Origin: Deltaproteobacteria bacterium
Lineage (GTDB): Bacteria; Myxococcota_A; Polyangia; Palsa-1104; JAEUJZ01
DNA length: 5,597 nucleotides
NCBI GenBank assembly: GCA_017990795.1
Contig: JAGNNG010000157.1
Location: 1 to 5,597 of the forward strand
Direction: 5' to 3'
A model generated the notes under the pieces. The model was given only the letters and a program-made list of their open reading frames with translations. It had not been told where the DNA came from and did no database searches. The position numbers and the translations under genes were made by a program. The first letter of the stretch is position 1. Every line of letters starts with the position of its first letter. Positions 1 through 5,154 of the stretch are shown here, in pieces.

Positions 1-1
1 G

Positions 2-40
2 CAAGACCTCAAGCTCTGCGTGATCCGCGCCCTGCCCTAG
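2..40 (+). CDS. Probable C-terminal end of an upstream gene (partial)
   Basis: Reading from base 2, the frame gives QDLKLCVIRALP followed by a TAG stop at 38-40. Eleven of the twelve sense codons end in G or C, which matches the coding bias of the other genes here. The frame starting at base 3 stops early. If real, this gene is convergent with the FAS1 gene and ends only 12 bases from that gene's stop codon. The product cannot be named from 12 residues. Confidence 0.4.
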   Translation, partial: QDLKLCVIRALP

Positions 41-52
41 CCCGCGCCGCCC

Positions 53-883
53 CTAGACCGTCTTTTTCTTGGGCGCCCCGACCGACTTGCCCACTACTTT
101 GCGATCCGACTTCGCTGCCGTCTTCTGCGTAGAACCACCGACGGCCTTTTCAGCAACTTTGGCTGCAACTTTATCAGCTGCTTTTCCCGCGCCTTTGGCG
201 GGCTTGGGCGTGCGAGGCTCGGGCATCGACATCACGTGATCGATGGCGTGAATGACCCCGTTGGTACACAGGATGTCGGTCTTGGTCACATGCGCATCAT
301 TGACCCGCATCGTGCTCATGCCGGTGCTGGCGTCGATGCGCATCAGGCCCCCGCTCCACATCTTGGCGTTCTTTAGGATGGCAATGCTGCGCCCACTCAC
401 GCGACCGCGCAGGACATGATAGGTCAGCAGCGCCTTGAGCTTGCTCGGCTGCTTCAGCAGCGCCGCCAGGCTCGAGGACGACATCCGCTTAAATGCTTCA
501 TCCGTCGGTGCAAAGAAAGTAAACGGGCCTTTGCCGTGCATCGGAACGTCCAGACCCGCGGCCTGAAGCGCTTGGAACAGCATCGAGAACTGCCCCGCGC
601 TGTGCACCGTTTCCACCACATCTTTGCCACTGGTGGCTCGGCCCGGCTTCACCAGCTCAGGCGGCAGATCTCTGCTGGGAGGGAGCCGATTTTCTAGAGC
701 CGGCGCCCCGTCCGCGTCCGCATCCGCCGCTTTGGACGCAGCCGGTGCAGCAGCTTCTACCGTCGCAGCGCCGCTCGAAGGCTCCACGGCCCCCGCATCC
801 CACGCTGTTCCCATGACCAAAAACGTCACCATCGCCACGCATCCGCGCAGCCCTGCCGTGTTCAAACGCAAGTGCCCTGGCAA
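53..883 (-). CDS. Secreted FAS1 (fasciclin) domain protein with lysine-rich C-terminal tail
   Basis: A 276-residue protein when started at the TTG at 883. That start sits 5 nt after GGAGG, within GGGGGAGGGAAGC. A further in-frame TTG at 907 would add 8 residues but has no comparable ribosome site. Residues about 1-33 form a plausible signal peptide, with a basic start, the hydrophobic core VAMVTFLVMGTAW and a cut near AGA. An Ala/Asp/Pro-rich linker follows to about residue 87. Residues about 88-220 are a single FAS1 domain: the H1 motif TFFAPTDEAF (122-131), the central LTYHVL (153-158) and the H2 motif NGVIHAIDHVM. FAS1 domains are extracellular adhesion modules, so a cell-surface or secreted role is likely; the ligand is unknown. 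The last 55 residues are Lys/Ala-rich with 13 lysines, like a histone H1-type tail, which is unusual for this family. The gene is divergent from the vWA gene. Family assignment is firm; the exact start is less so. Confidence 0.9.
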   Translation of the reverse strand: MPGHLRLNTAGLRGCVAMVTFLVMGTAWDAGAVEPSSGAATVEAAAPAASKAADADADGAPALENRLPPSRDLPPELVKPGRATSGKDVVETVHSAGQFSMLFQALQAAGLDVPMHGKGPFTFFAPTDEAFKRMSSSSLAALLKQPSKLKALLTYHVLRGRVSGRSIAILKNAKMWSGGLMRIDASTGMSTMRVNDAHVTKTDILCTNGVIHAIDHVMSMPEPRTPKPAKGAGKAADKVAAKVAEKAVGGSTQKTAAKSDRKVVGKSVGAPKKKTV

Positions 884-887
884 GCTT

Positions 888-896
888 CCCTCCCCC
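888..896 (-). promoter_or_regulatory. Ribosome binding site that decides the FAS1 gene start
   Basis: On the minus strand the sequence reads GGGGGAGGG and then AAGC before TTG at 883-881. The GGAGG core lies 5 nt from this TTG. The purine run lies downstream of the alternative TTG at 907, so it could not serve that codon. Confidence 0.55.
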
Positions 897-925
897 AAGT
901 CGTGCAAGCCGTCAGCCGAGCCTTG

Positions 926-953
926 ATTCTAGCGGCCCGCCTGCCGATGGGAA
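926..953 (-). promoter_or_regulatory. Candidate sigma70-type promoter for the FAS1 gene
   Basis: On the minus strand a TAGAAT box (926-931, five of six matches to TATAAT) lies 16 nt from TTCCCA (948-953, four of six matches to TTGACA). Transcription would begin near 919, about 35 nt before the chosen TTG start. The -35 box is weak, so this is a candidate only. Confidence 0.3.
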
Positions 954-985
954 CCCCTTGTTTTTCAGGCGCACCGCAGCAGGCT

Positions 986-1010
986 TGGCGATGGTCCGCA
1001 GTCCATGCCA
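986..1010. other. Imperfect hairpin in the divergent intergenic region
   Basis: TGGC-G-ATGG pairs with CCATGCCA: eight base pairs with one bulged G (990) and an 8-nt loop. It lies near the middle of the gap between the FAS1 and vWA starts, where operators or leader structures for either gene could sit. No T-run follows, so it is not an obvious terminator. The rest of the gap holds an AACCCCT repeat (952-958 and 1022-1028) next to T-rich runs. Confidence 0.35.
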
Positions 1011-1091
1011 CCGCCAGCGTAAACCCCTGATTTTCCTGCTTTTCTGAAGGTCGCACTTGTGGTCAGATCCCACTACATCTTTCACTTATTT

Positions 1092-1095
1092 GGAG
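1092..1095 (+). promoter_or_regulatory. Ribosome binding site for the vWA gene
   Basis: GGAG lies 6 nt before the ATG at 1102. It decides the start: the longer frame opens at a TTG at 1057, but the 15 residues this would add break the signal peptide layout, while starting at 1102 puts a normal basic N-terminus in front of the hydrophobic core. Confidence 0.6.
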
Positions 1096-1101
1096 CGTGT
1101 C

Positions 1102-2436
1102 ATGCGCCTAGCTTCATCCGCTTACCGACTTCTTAGTGCCACCAGACTTGGTCTTACCGCGACGCTGCTGGCCGCATTGTGCGGCTTGGGTCTTGGCTCC
1201 AGCGCCGAGGCTGCCAAGTGTCCTAACGTCCACATCGTCCTGGATCGCTCGGGATCGATGACGGCTTCTGCTCCAGGCCCTGGCGGCACGCGCTGGTCCG
1301 TGGCCAAGGACGCGATCCAAAAGGTCCTCGACAAATACGACGGCAAGTTCCCGATTGGCCTATCGATTTTCCCGAACGCTGGCTGCGACTCGCAGCTGGT
1401 CACCGAGCCAGCCTACAAGTCCAAAAGCGCCATCATCGCCGCCATCAACGCGCAAGGTCCAAGCGGCAGCACCCCTTCCGCTGTCGCCATCATGAATGCG
1501 CGCGCCCTAAAAACCTTAAAAGATCCCGACCGCAAGCAGTTCATCATCTTCATCACGGACGGCGCACCGGGCTGCAGCGGGGCCGATACCTGCCCTGGCA
1601 CCATTAGCGAAGTCGTTGCCGCCAATATGCAAAAGCCCTCCATCAACACCTTCGTGGTCGGCTTCGGCAACGGTCTTAGCTCCACCGACAAGCAGTGCAT
1701 GGGCCAGCTGGCCGACGCCGGTGGCAAGCCCGCAATGAGCGCCGACAGGTTCTACAAAGCCGATAGCGCCGACGAGCTAAACAAGGCGCTGGCCGACATT
1801 ATCGAGGTCGTCACCGGTGGCGGCGACGTCGGCATGGGCGGCTTTTGCGACGACACCTGCTACTCCAACGGCTGCAGCGTACCCGGCCAGGTGTGCGTGG
1901 CTGGCGAGTGCCGCGACAATCCTTGCCTCGGTGTCACCTGCCCGAAAAACTCCTACTGCTACACCGACGGCCTCAGCCCCGGTCAGTGCCAGCCGGCGTG
2001 CGCCAAGCGCTGCCCCACCGGTAGCCGCTGCCGCATGGGTGCCTGCACCGCCGATCCGTGCGCTTACGCCTGCCCCGCTGGCCAGGTCTGCGACGCCAAC
2101 GTCAAGCGCTGCGTCAAAGACCCGCTGTGCGGCATGATGGCGCCCGAGGATACCTGCAAAGGCACCAGCTCTTGCCGAGGCGGCGCCTGCGCCGATGATC
2201 CTTGTCGCTACATCACCTGCCCCAGCAACACCCGCTGCGTAAACTGGGAAGGCACCTGCGACTTGTTGCCAACTCCCATCATGGAAGAAAAGCCCCCGGT
2301 CGATAACACCGTCGAGACCGATGGCCGCGGCAGCGGTGGCTGCAGCACCATTCCCGGTGGCGCTGGCAACTACTCGCTGGCCGCTGCCGCGCTCCTCCTC
2401 TTCGCGCTGCTGGGCGCACGACGTCGCGCACTGTAA
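1102..2436 (+). CDS. Exported vWA-domain protein with Cys-rich region and MYXO-CTERM-like sorting tail
   Basis: A 444-residue protein. Residues 1-38 are a signal peptide with core LTATLLAALCGLGLG and a likely cut after AEA. Residues about 42-237 are a vWA domain with an intact metal-ion (MIDAS) site: D48-R-S50-G-S52 in VLDRSGSM, T124 in GSTPSA and D153 in IFITDGAP. It should bind a divalent metal and a protein ligand. Residues 249-386 carry 25 cysteines, including three related modules of the form GxC..(N/D)PC....CP....C. The C-terminus has GGC (412-414), a Gly/Pro spacer, the helix SLAAAALLLFALLGA and RRR. This matches the MYXO-CTERM layout, which is known to direct trimming and surface anchoring in Myxococcota, although that signal often has more than one Cys. 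The protein is therefore probably held on the outer surface. The mature part before C414 has 30 cysteines, an even number that could all pair. The partner is unknown. A strong hairpin follows the stop codon. Confidence 0.92.
   Translation: MRLASSAYRLLSATRLGLTATLLAALCGLGLGSSAEAAKCPNVHIVLDRSGSMTASAPGPGGTRWSVAKDAIQKVLDKYDGKFPIGLSIFPNAGCDSQLVTEPAYKSKSAIIAAINAQGPSGSTPSAVAIMNARALKTLKDPDRKQFIIFITDGAPGCSGADTCPGTISEVVAANMQKPSINTFVVGFGNGLSSTDKQCMGQLADAGGKPAMSADRFYKADSADELNKALADIIEVVTGGGDVGMGGFCDDTCYSNGCSVPGQVCVAGECRDNPCLGVTCPKNSYCYTDGLSPGQCQPACAKRCPTGSRCRMGACTADPCAYACPAGQVCDANVKRCVKDPLCGMMAPEDTCKGTSSCRGGACADDPCRYITCPSNTRCVNWEGTCDLLPTPIMEEKPPVDNTVETDGRGSGGCSTIPGGAGNYSLAAAALLLFALLGARRRAL
1903..2238 (+). 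repeat. Three related Cys-rich protein modules within the vWA gene
   Basis: Three copies of a pattern occur at residues 268-286 (GECRDNPCLGVTCPKNSYC), 313-330 (GACTADPCAYACPAGQVC) and 361-379 (GACADDPCRYITCPSNTRC). They are spaced 45 and 48 residues apart. The segments between them also carry cysteines. Each copy probably forms a small disulfide-bonded fold. The DNA is diverged, so the duplication is old or is maintained at protein level. Confidence 0.75.
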
Positions 2437-2452
2437 CCATCCGTAAACCCGC

Positions 2453-2482
2453 AGCACCGGCGCAAATACTTACGCCGGTGCT
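2453..2482 (+). terminator. Hairpin after the vWA gene, probable terminator
   Basis: AGCACCGGCG (2453-2462) and CGCCGGTGCT (2473-2482) are a perfect 10-bp inverted repeat with a 10-nt AT-rich loop, 16 nt after the TAA stop. The stem is very stable, but only CTCC follows rather than a T-run. It may act as a weak or Rho-assisted terminator, or protect the mRNA 3' end. Confidence 0.6.
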
Positions 2483-2583
2483 CTCCTGAAGCAGCCAGCG
2501 CCTCCGTTGCCACAATCCTTGGTGTCTACCGCACACTAGACTGCAGCGACGGAGACCATCCCCTCTTTTAGCGCCTGCTCCGC

Positions 2584-2589
2584 TACAAT
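2584..2589 (+). promoter_or_regulatory. Candidate -10 box before the esterase gene
   Basis: TACAAT matches TATAAT at five of six positions and lies 14 nt before the ATG at 2604. No convincing -35 box sits 16-18 nt upstream. If used, the transcript would have a leader of under about 10 nt. That would agree with the absence of a Shine-Dalgarno sequence before this ATG (the bases there read GGTAAATAAA). Confidence 0.25.
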
Positions 2590-2603
2590 AATCGGTAAAT
2601 AAA

Positions 2604-3848
2604 ATGCCAATGCTCACCGCTGTGTATTTTGTGGCGTCTTTGCTCCTGCTGTTCTGCGTGGTGGGAATTATCAAGCCGCGCCTGTATTCCGTAACCATGA
2701 TGCTCGTCGGTGCAGTGCCGTTCATCATGGTGTCGCTGGTGACGCCGCAGCTCATCCTCTTGGGACTGCTACTTGCGGGCGTCCTGGCTTACCACGGCGC
2801 GTTTACCAGCCTGCTCGGACAGCTGGGACTGCTGCTGCATGTGGTGTCGTGGACCTTGCTGGTTGGCTACCAGCTGCGCATGCGTACGGCATTCCCAATC
2901 CTAGACGGCCAGCCGATCCTCGACGATGAAGACCCATTCCCTGCGCTCCTACATCCCGAGCAGGGCGGCGCTCCGACCCAAGCCAAGCCACAGGCGCCCT
3001 TTGCTATCTCGTACCTGCCTTCGCTGACCCTACAGACAGCGGCCCGCCAGCAGGTCGAGGTCGTGCGCGACGTGGTCTACCGCGAGATCGATGGCGTGCG
3101 CCTCAAGCTCGACATCTACCGTCGGCGCGGCCAAGCCACTACCGGTCGCTCTGTCGTCTACATTCATGGCGGCGCATGGATTGTAGGCTCGCGCCGCCAG
3201 TCGCCATTTTTGCTCAGCGAGCTCGCCGCCGCCGGCTTCGTCGTCTTTGCCATCCAGTACCGCTTGGCCCCGCGCTTCCCCTTGCCCGCTGCCATCACCG
3301 ACTGTAAAGCCGCTGTCGCTTGGGTCCGCGAAAACGCCGAGCGCTACGGCGGCACCAAGGAGGCGGTCGCCATCGGCGGCTCTGCAGGCGGCCACCTGAC
3401 CGCTATGCTCGCAGTCTCCCCCGGCGAGCCGCGCCTGCAGCCCGGCTTTGAGTCCAAAGACACCAGCATCGCCGGTGCCATCGTGCTTTACGGAATCGCG
3501 AACTTCGTCGGCATCTTCGAGGAATATCCAAACCCACTGTCGCACTACCTGTTTGAGGAGCTGGTGTTCAAGAAGCGCTACCTAGACGACCCCGAGCTGT
3601 ACCGCCTGTCGCAGCCCCTGACTTACCTTCATCCCAAAGTGCCGCCGATTCTGCTGGTCCACGGCGAAAACGACAGCCTGATTCCGATTGAGGAAGCCCG
3701 CAACTTCCTCGCGCACCTGCAGGCCGCAGGCGTCACCCGCGTCCACCTGTGCGAGATTCCGCTGGCCCCCCACGCTTTCGAGCTGATGCCCACCCCGCTA
3801 CACCAGCGCGCCGTGCGCATCGTCCGCGACTTTATCCGCGACCTGTAA
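2604..3848 (+). CDS. Membrane-anchored alpha/beta-hydrolase (esterase/lipase-like)
   Basis: A 414-residue protein. The first 90 residues are strongly hydrophobic and look like three or four membrane helices (about 4-23, 28-46, 48-64 and 71-89). A polar linker leads to a hydrolase domain from about residue 150 to the end. The oxyanion-hole motif is HGGAW (188-192), the nucleophile elbow is GGSAGG with Ser260, the acid is probably Asp357 in HGENDS, and the base is His390 in APHAF, so the catalytic triad is complete. The phrase LQPGFESKDTS after the elbow resembles, from memory, mycobacterial Lip-type carboxylesterases. It likely cleaves an acyl or carboxyl ester; the substrate and the side of the membrane are not shown. 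The start is the first ATG after an in-frame TAA at 2589. No Shine-Dalgarno is visible. It is separated from the vWA gene by a hairpin and from the ligase by 388 bases, so it is probably transcribed alone. Confidence 0.9.
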   Translation: MPMLTAVYFVASLLLLFCVVGIIKPRLYSVTMMLVGAVPFIMVSLVTPQLILLGLLLAGVLAYHGAFTSLLGQLGLLLHVVSWTLLVGYQLRMRTAFPILDGQPILDDEDPFPALLHPEQGGAPTQAKPQAPFAISYLPSLTLQTAARQQVEVVRDVVYREIDGVRLKLDIYRRRGQATTGRSVVYIHGGAWIVGSRRQSPFLLSELAAAGFVVFAIQYRLAPRFPLPAAITDCKAAVAWVRENAERYGGTKEAVAIGGSAGGHLTAMLAVSPGEPRLQPGFESKDTSIAGAIVLYGIANFVGIFEEYPNPLSHYLFEELVFKKRYLDDPELYRLSQPLTYLHPKVPPILLVHGENDSLIPIEEARNFLAHLQAAGVTRVHLCEIPLAPHAFELMPTPLHQRAVRIVRDFIRDL

Positions 3849-3914
3849 CAAAAGCCCTCCTGCTCTACGCTGTCCGTACGCGCTCTCAGCCCCATCTGCA
3901 GGCCTAAACTTTTT

Positions 3915-3995
3915 GTTTCATTCCTGTTTCAACCTGTAACATCAAAAATACTTCCGTCGAAATATCTGTTTCATTCCGTTTCACGGGATGTTTCA
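3915..3995. repeat. Five GTTTCA hexamers at near-helical spacing
   Basis: GTTTCA (TGAAAC on the other strand) starts at 3915, 3926, 3968, 3978 and 3990, all in the same orientation. The steps are 11, 42, 10 and 12 bases, each close to a whole number of DNA turns (1, 4, 1 and 1). Two pairs form a longer repeat, GTTTCATTCC(T)GTTTCA, at 3915-3931 and 3968-3983. The pattern looks like a cluster of protein-binding sites. The last pair also contains an imperfect hairpin, CATTCCG / CGGGATG (3972-3990), with a 5-nt loop and one G-T pair. Confidence 0.55.
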
Positions 3996-4120
3996 TAAAG
4001 TCCGCGCTGCGATCAGATTCGTTCTGACTCCTCTCCCAATTCCTGTCCTGCGTCCTTCCGATTCCTGACCGATTCTTAACTCTGACTGTGTCTCCTCCCT
4101 TTGGGATTCCTAATCGCACG

Positions 4121-4156
4121 GGGAGTCTGCCCGGCAGGTGTCTTGTCAAGACTCCC
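4121..4156. promoter_or_regulatory. Nested palindromes, candidate operator upstream of the ligase gene
   Basis: GGGAGTCT (4121-4128) is a perfect inverted match to AGACTCCC (4149-4156). Between and overlapping these arms are two odd-length perfect palindromes: CTGCCCGGCAG (4127-4137) and GTCTTGTCAAGAC (4140-4152). The second covers the candidate -35 box, the usual place for a repressor or activator site. The regulator is not identifiable. Confidence 0.4.
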
Positions 4157-4172
4157 GGCGGCGGGGTACGAT
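4143..4172 (+). promoter_or_regulatory. Candidate sigma70-type promoter for the DNA ligase gene
   Basis: TTGTCA (4143-4148, five of six matches to TTGACA) and TACGAT (4167-4172, four of six, including the key first, second and last bases) are 18 nt apart. Transcription would start near 4179, leaving a leader of about 57 nt. This favours the ATG at 4237, because the alternative ATG at 4171 overlaps the -10 box. Confidence 0.4.
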
Positions 4173-4175
4173 GAC

Positions 4176-4196
4176 CGCGGGGCATCCTTGCCCGCG
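4176..4196 (+). other. GC-rich leader hairpin upstream of the ligase gene
   Basis: CGCGGGGCA (4176-4184) pairs with TGCCCGCG (4189-4196): eight base pairs, seven of them G-C, with one bulged G and a TCCT loop. It ends 40 nt before the ATG and is not followed by a T-run. It could stabilise or regulate the mRNA leader. If transcription starts as late as 4179 the base of the stem would be shortened. Confidence 0.4.
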
Positions 4197-4222
4197 CCTT
4201 CCAATCACGACTAGGGACTATC

Positions 4223-4228
4223 GGGGGA
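4223..4228 (+). promoter_or_regulatory. Ribosome binding site for the DNA ligase gene
   Basis: GGGGGA lies 8 nt before the ATG at 4237. It supports this start over the upstream in-frame GTG (4138) and ATG (4171), which lie before or inside the predicted promoter. Confidence 0.45.
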
Positions 4229-4236
4229 TCGTCTGC

Positions 4237-5136
4237 ATGGCAACTGTGAAAAAGCCCGCCGGGGCTGGCAGCGTACGTAAGAAGGCAGCACCAACAGCCG
4301 CCGCACCCGCCTCGGGCAGCGGGGCCGACAGCGCCGCAGAGGCAGTGCCACCACCACTGCTGCTCGCGCACTCGTGGGAAGGCGATGTCGACCTGCGGGG
4401 CTGGTGGATGAGCGAGAAGCTCGACGGCGTACGCGCCTATTGGGACGGCAAGCGCTTCCTCTCGCGGCTGGGCAACACCTACCACGCGCCCGCTTGGTTT
4501 ACCGAAGGGCTGCCCGACTCGCCGCTGGATGGCGAGCTGTGGGTGGGACGCAAGATGTTTCAGCGCTGCGTAAGCATCGTGCGCCGCCACGACGCCGGCC
4601 ACGACTGGAAAGAAGTGTCCTACCTAATCTTTGATGCACCGTCGCTGCGCCAGCCCTTTGAGGAGCGCATGCAGCACATCCAAAAGCAGCTGCCAGGCAA
4701 GCACCCGCACGCGCGCTACCTAGATCAAGTGGCTTGCCGCGATGTCCACCACATGAAAGAGGAGCTGCGCCGCGTCGAGGCCTTGGGAGGCGAAGGGGTG
4801 ATGATGCGCCGCCCGGGCTCGCACTACGAAGTGGGGCGCTCGCACTCCTTGCTAAAAGTGAAGACGTTTCATGATGCTGAGGCCATCGTCGTTGGTCATC
4901 AGCCAGGCACCGGCAAGCACAAAGGTCGCTTGGGCGCGCTGCTGGTGCAGATGCCAAACGGCACCGGCTTTGCTGTCGGCACCGGCCTGTCCGATGCCGA
5001 GCGCAACTCGCCGCCCCCCATCGGCAGCATCATCACCTACCGCTATCAGGAGCTATCCGATGGCGGCGTGCCGCGATTCCCTTCCTATGTCGGCGTACGC
5101 CACGACTTTAAGTGGCCAGGCCCCACGCACAAGTAG
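4237..5136 (+). CDS. Small ATP-dependent DNA ligase, LigE / kDNA-ligase-like type
   Basis: A 299-residue protein that should seal DNA nicks using ATP through a ligase-AMP intermediate. The adenylation domain (about 42-210) shows motif I K61-L-D-G-V-R66 with the nucleophile Lys61, motif III LDGEL (97-101), motif IIIa YLIFDAP (129-135), motif IV EGVMMR (186-191) and motif V LLKVK (205-209). An OB-fold domain (about 212-293) has GTGKHKGRLGAL and ends with the typical GVPRFPSYVGVRHDF. There is no nuclease, polymerase or zinc-finger domain, so it is a minimal ligase. Family members of this type in Haemophilus and Neisseria usually carry an export signal. Here residues 1-40 are a basic, Ala/Pro/Lys-rich, probably disordered tail with no hydrophobic core, which suggests a cytoplasmic enzyme, perhaps with extra DNA contact. 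Starting at GTG 4138 would add 33 residues but creates no clear signal peptide either. No Ku gene is nearby. The role is probably repair or recombination accessory to the main ligase. Confidence 0.92.
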   Translation: MATVKKPAGAGSVRKKAAPTAAAPASGSGADSAAEAVPPPLLLAHSWEGDVDLRGWWMSEKLDGVRAYWDGKRFLSRLGNTYHAPAWFTEGLPDSPLDGELWVGRKMFQRCVSIVRRHDAGHDWKEVSYLIFDAPSLRQPFEERMQHIQKQLPGKHPHARYLDQVACRDVHHMKEELRRVEALGGEGVMMRRPGSHYEVGRSHSLLKVKTFHDAEAIVVGHQPGTGKHKGRLGALLVQMPNGTGFAVGTGLSDAERNSPPPIGSIITYRYQELSDGGVPRFPSYVGVRHDFKWPGPTHK

Positions 5137-5154
5137 CCACGCAAGGGAAGATTC

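Larger units (their letters stand above)
3849..4236. other. Gene-free regulatory stretch between esterase and DNA ligase
   Basis: This 388-base stretch has no convincing gene on either strand. The first 60 bases hold nothing I can identify. From about 3909 to 4000 it is AT-rich and carries the GTTTCA array. From about 4010 to 4111 the plus strand is pyrimidine-rich, with repeated short words: ATTCCT at 4039, 4061 and 4106; GATTC at 4016, 4060, 4071 and 4105; TCTGACT at 4023 and 4081. From 4120 to 4196 it becomes GC-rich with nested palindromes, a candidate promoter and a hairpin. Its composition and repeats are unlike the flanking coding DNA. Confidence 0.7.

Noticed and set aside
1057..1101. 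TTG start at 1057 for the vWA protein
   Set aside because: It adds 15 residues ahead of a good signal peptide, while the ATG at 1102 has GGAG at proper spacing.
1817..2137. A 106-codon plus-strand frame inside the vWA gene
   Set aside because: Composed almost only of Ala, Pro, Ser and Thr; it is the shifted reading of the Cys-rich coding sequence.
1777..2457. A 226-codon open frame on the minus strand opposite the Cys-rich part of the vWA gene
   Set aside because: It is Ala/Gly-rich with no domain, and arises because the sense strand is dense in GCC, TGC and similar codons that avoid antisense stops. The plus-strand protein has clear motifs.
2524..2541. GTCTA / TAGAC inverted repeat between the vWA and esterase genes
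   Set aside because: Only a 5-bp stem with an 8-nt loop, easily expected by chance in a gap of this size.
3972..3990. Hairpin CATTCCG / CGGGATG as a terminator of the esterase gene
   Set aside because: It is over 120 bases after the stop codon, has a G-T pair and a stem of only 7 bp, and no real T-run follows. It is better explained as part of the repeat array.
4144..4149. A perfect TTGACA -35 box on the minus strand (TGTCAA on plus)
   Set aside because: No -10-like sequence lies 16-18 nt further along the minus strand (the bases there are GC-rich), and no minus-strand gene begins nearby. It is a by-product of the palindrome.
3904..4602. A 232-codon open frame on the minus strand covering the intergenic region and the ligase start
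   Set aside because: Half of it overlaps the ligase adenylation domain, it has no recognisable motif, and it runs through the GTTTCA array. A 30-residue MKHPVKRNETD peptide at its end has no ribosome binding site.
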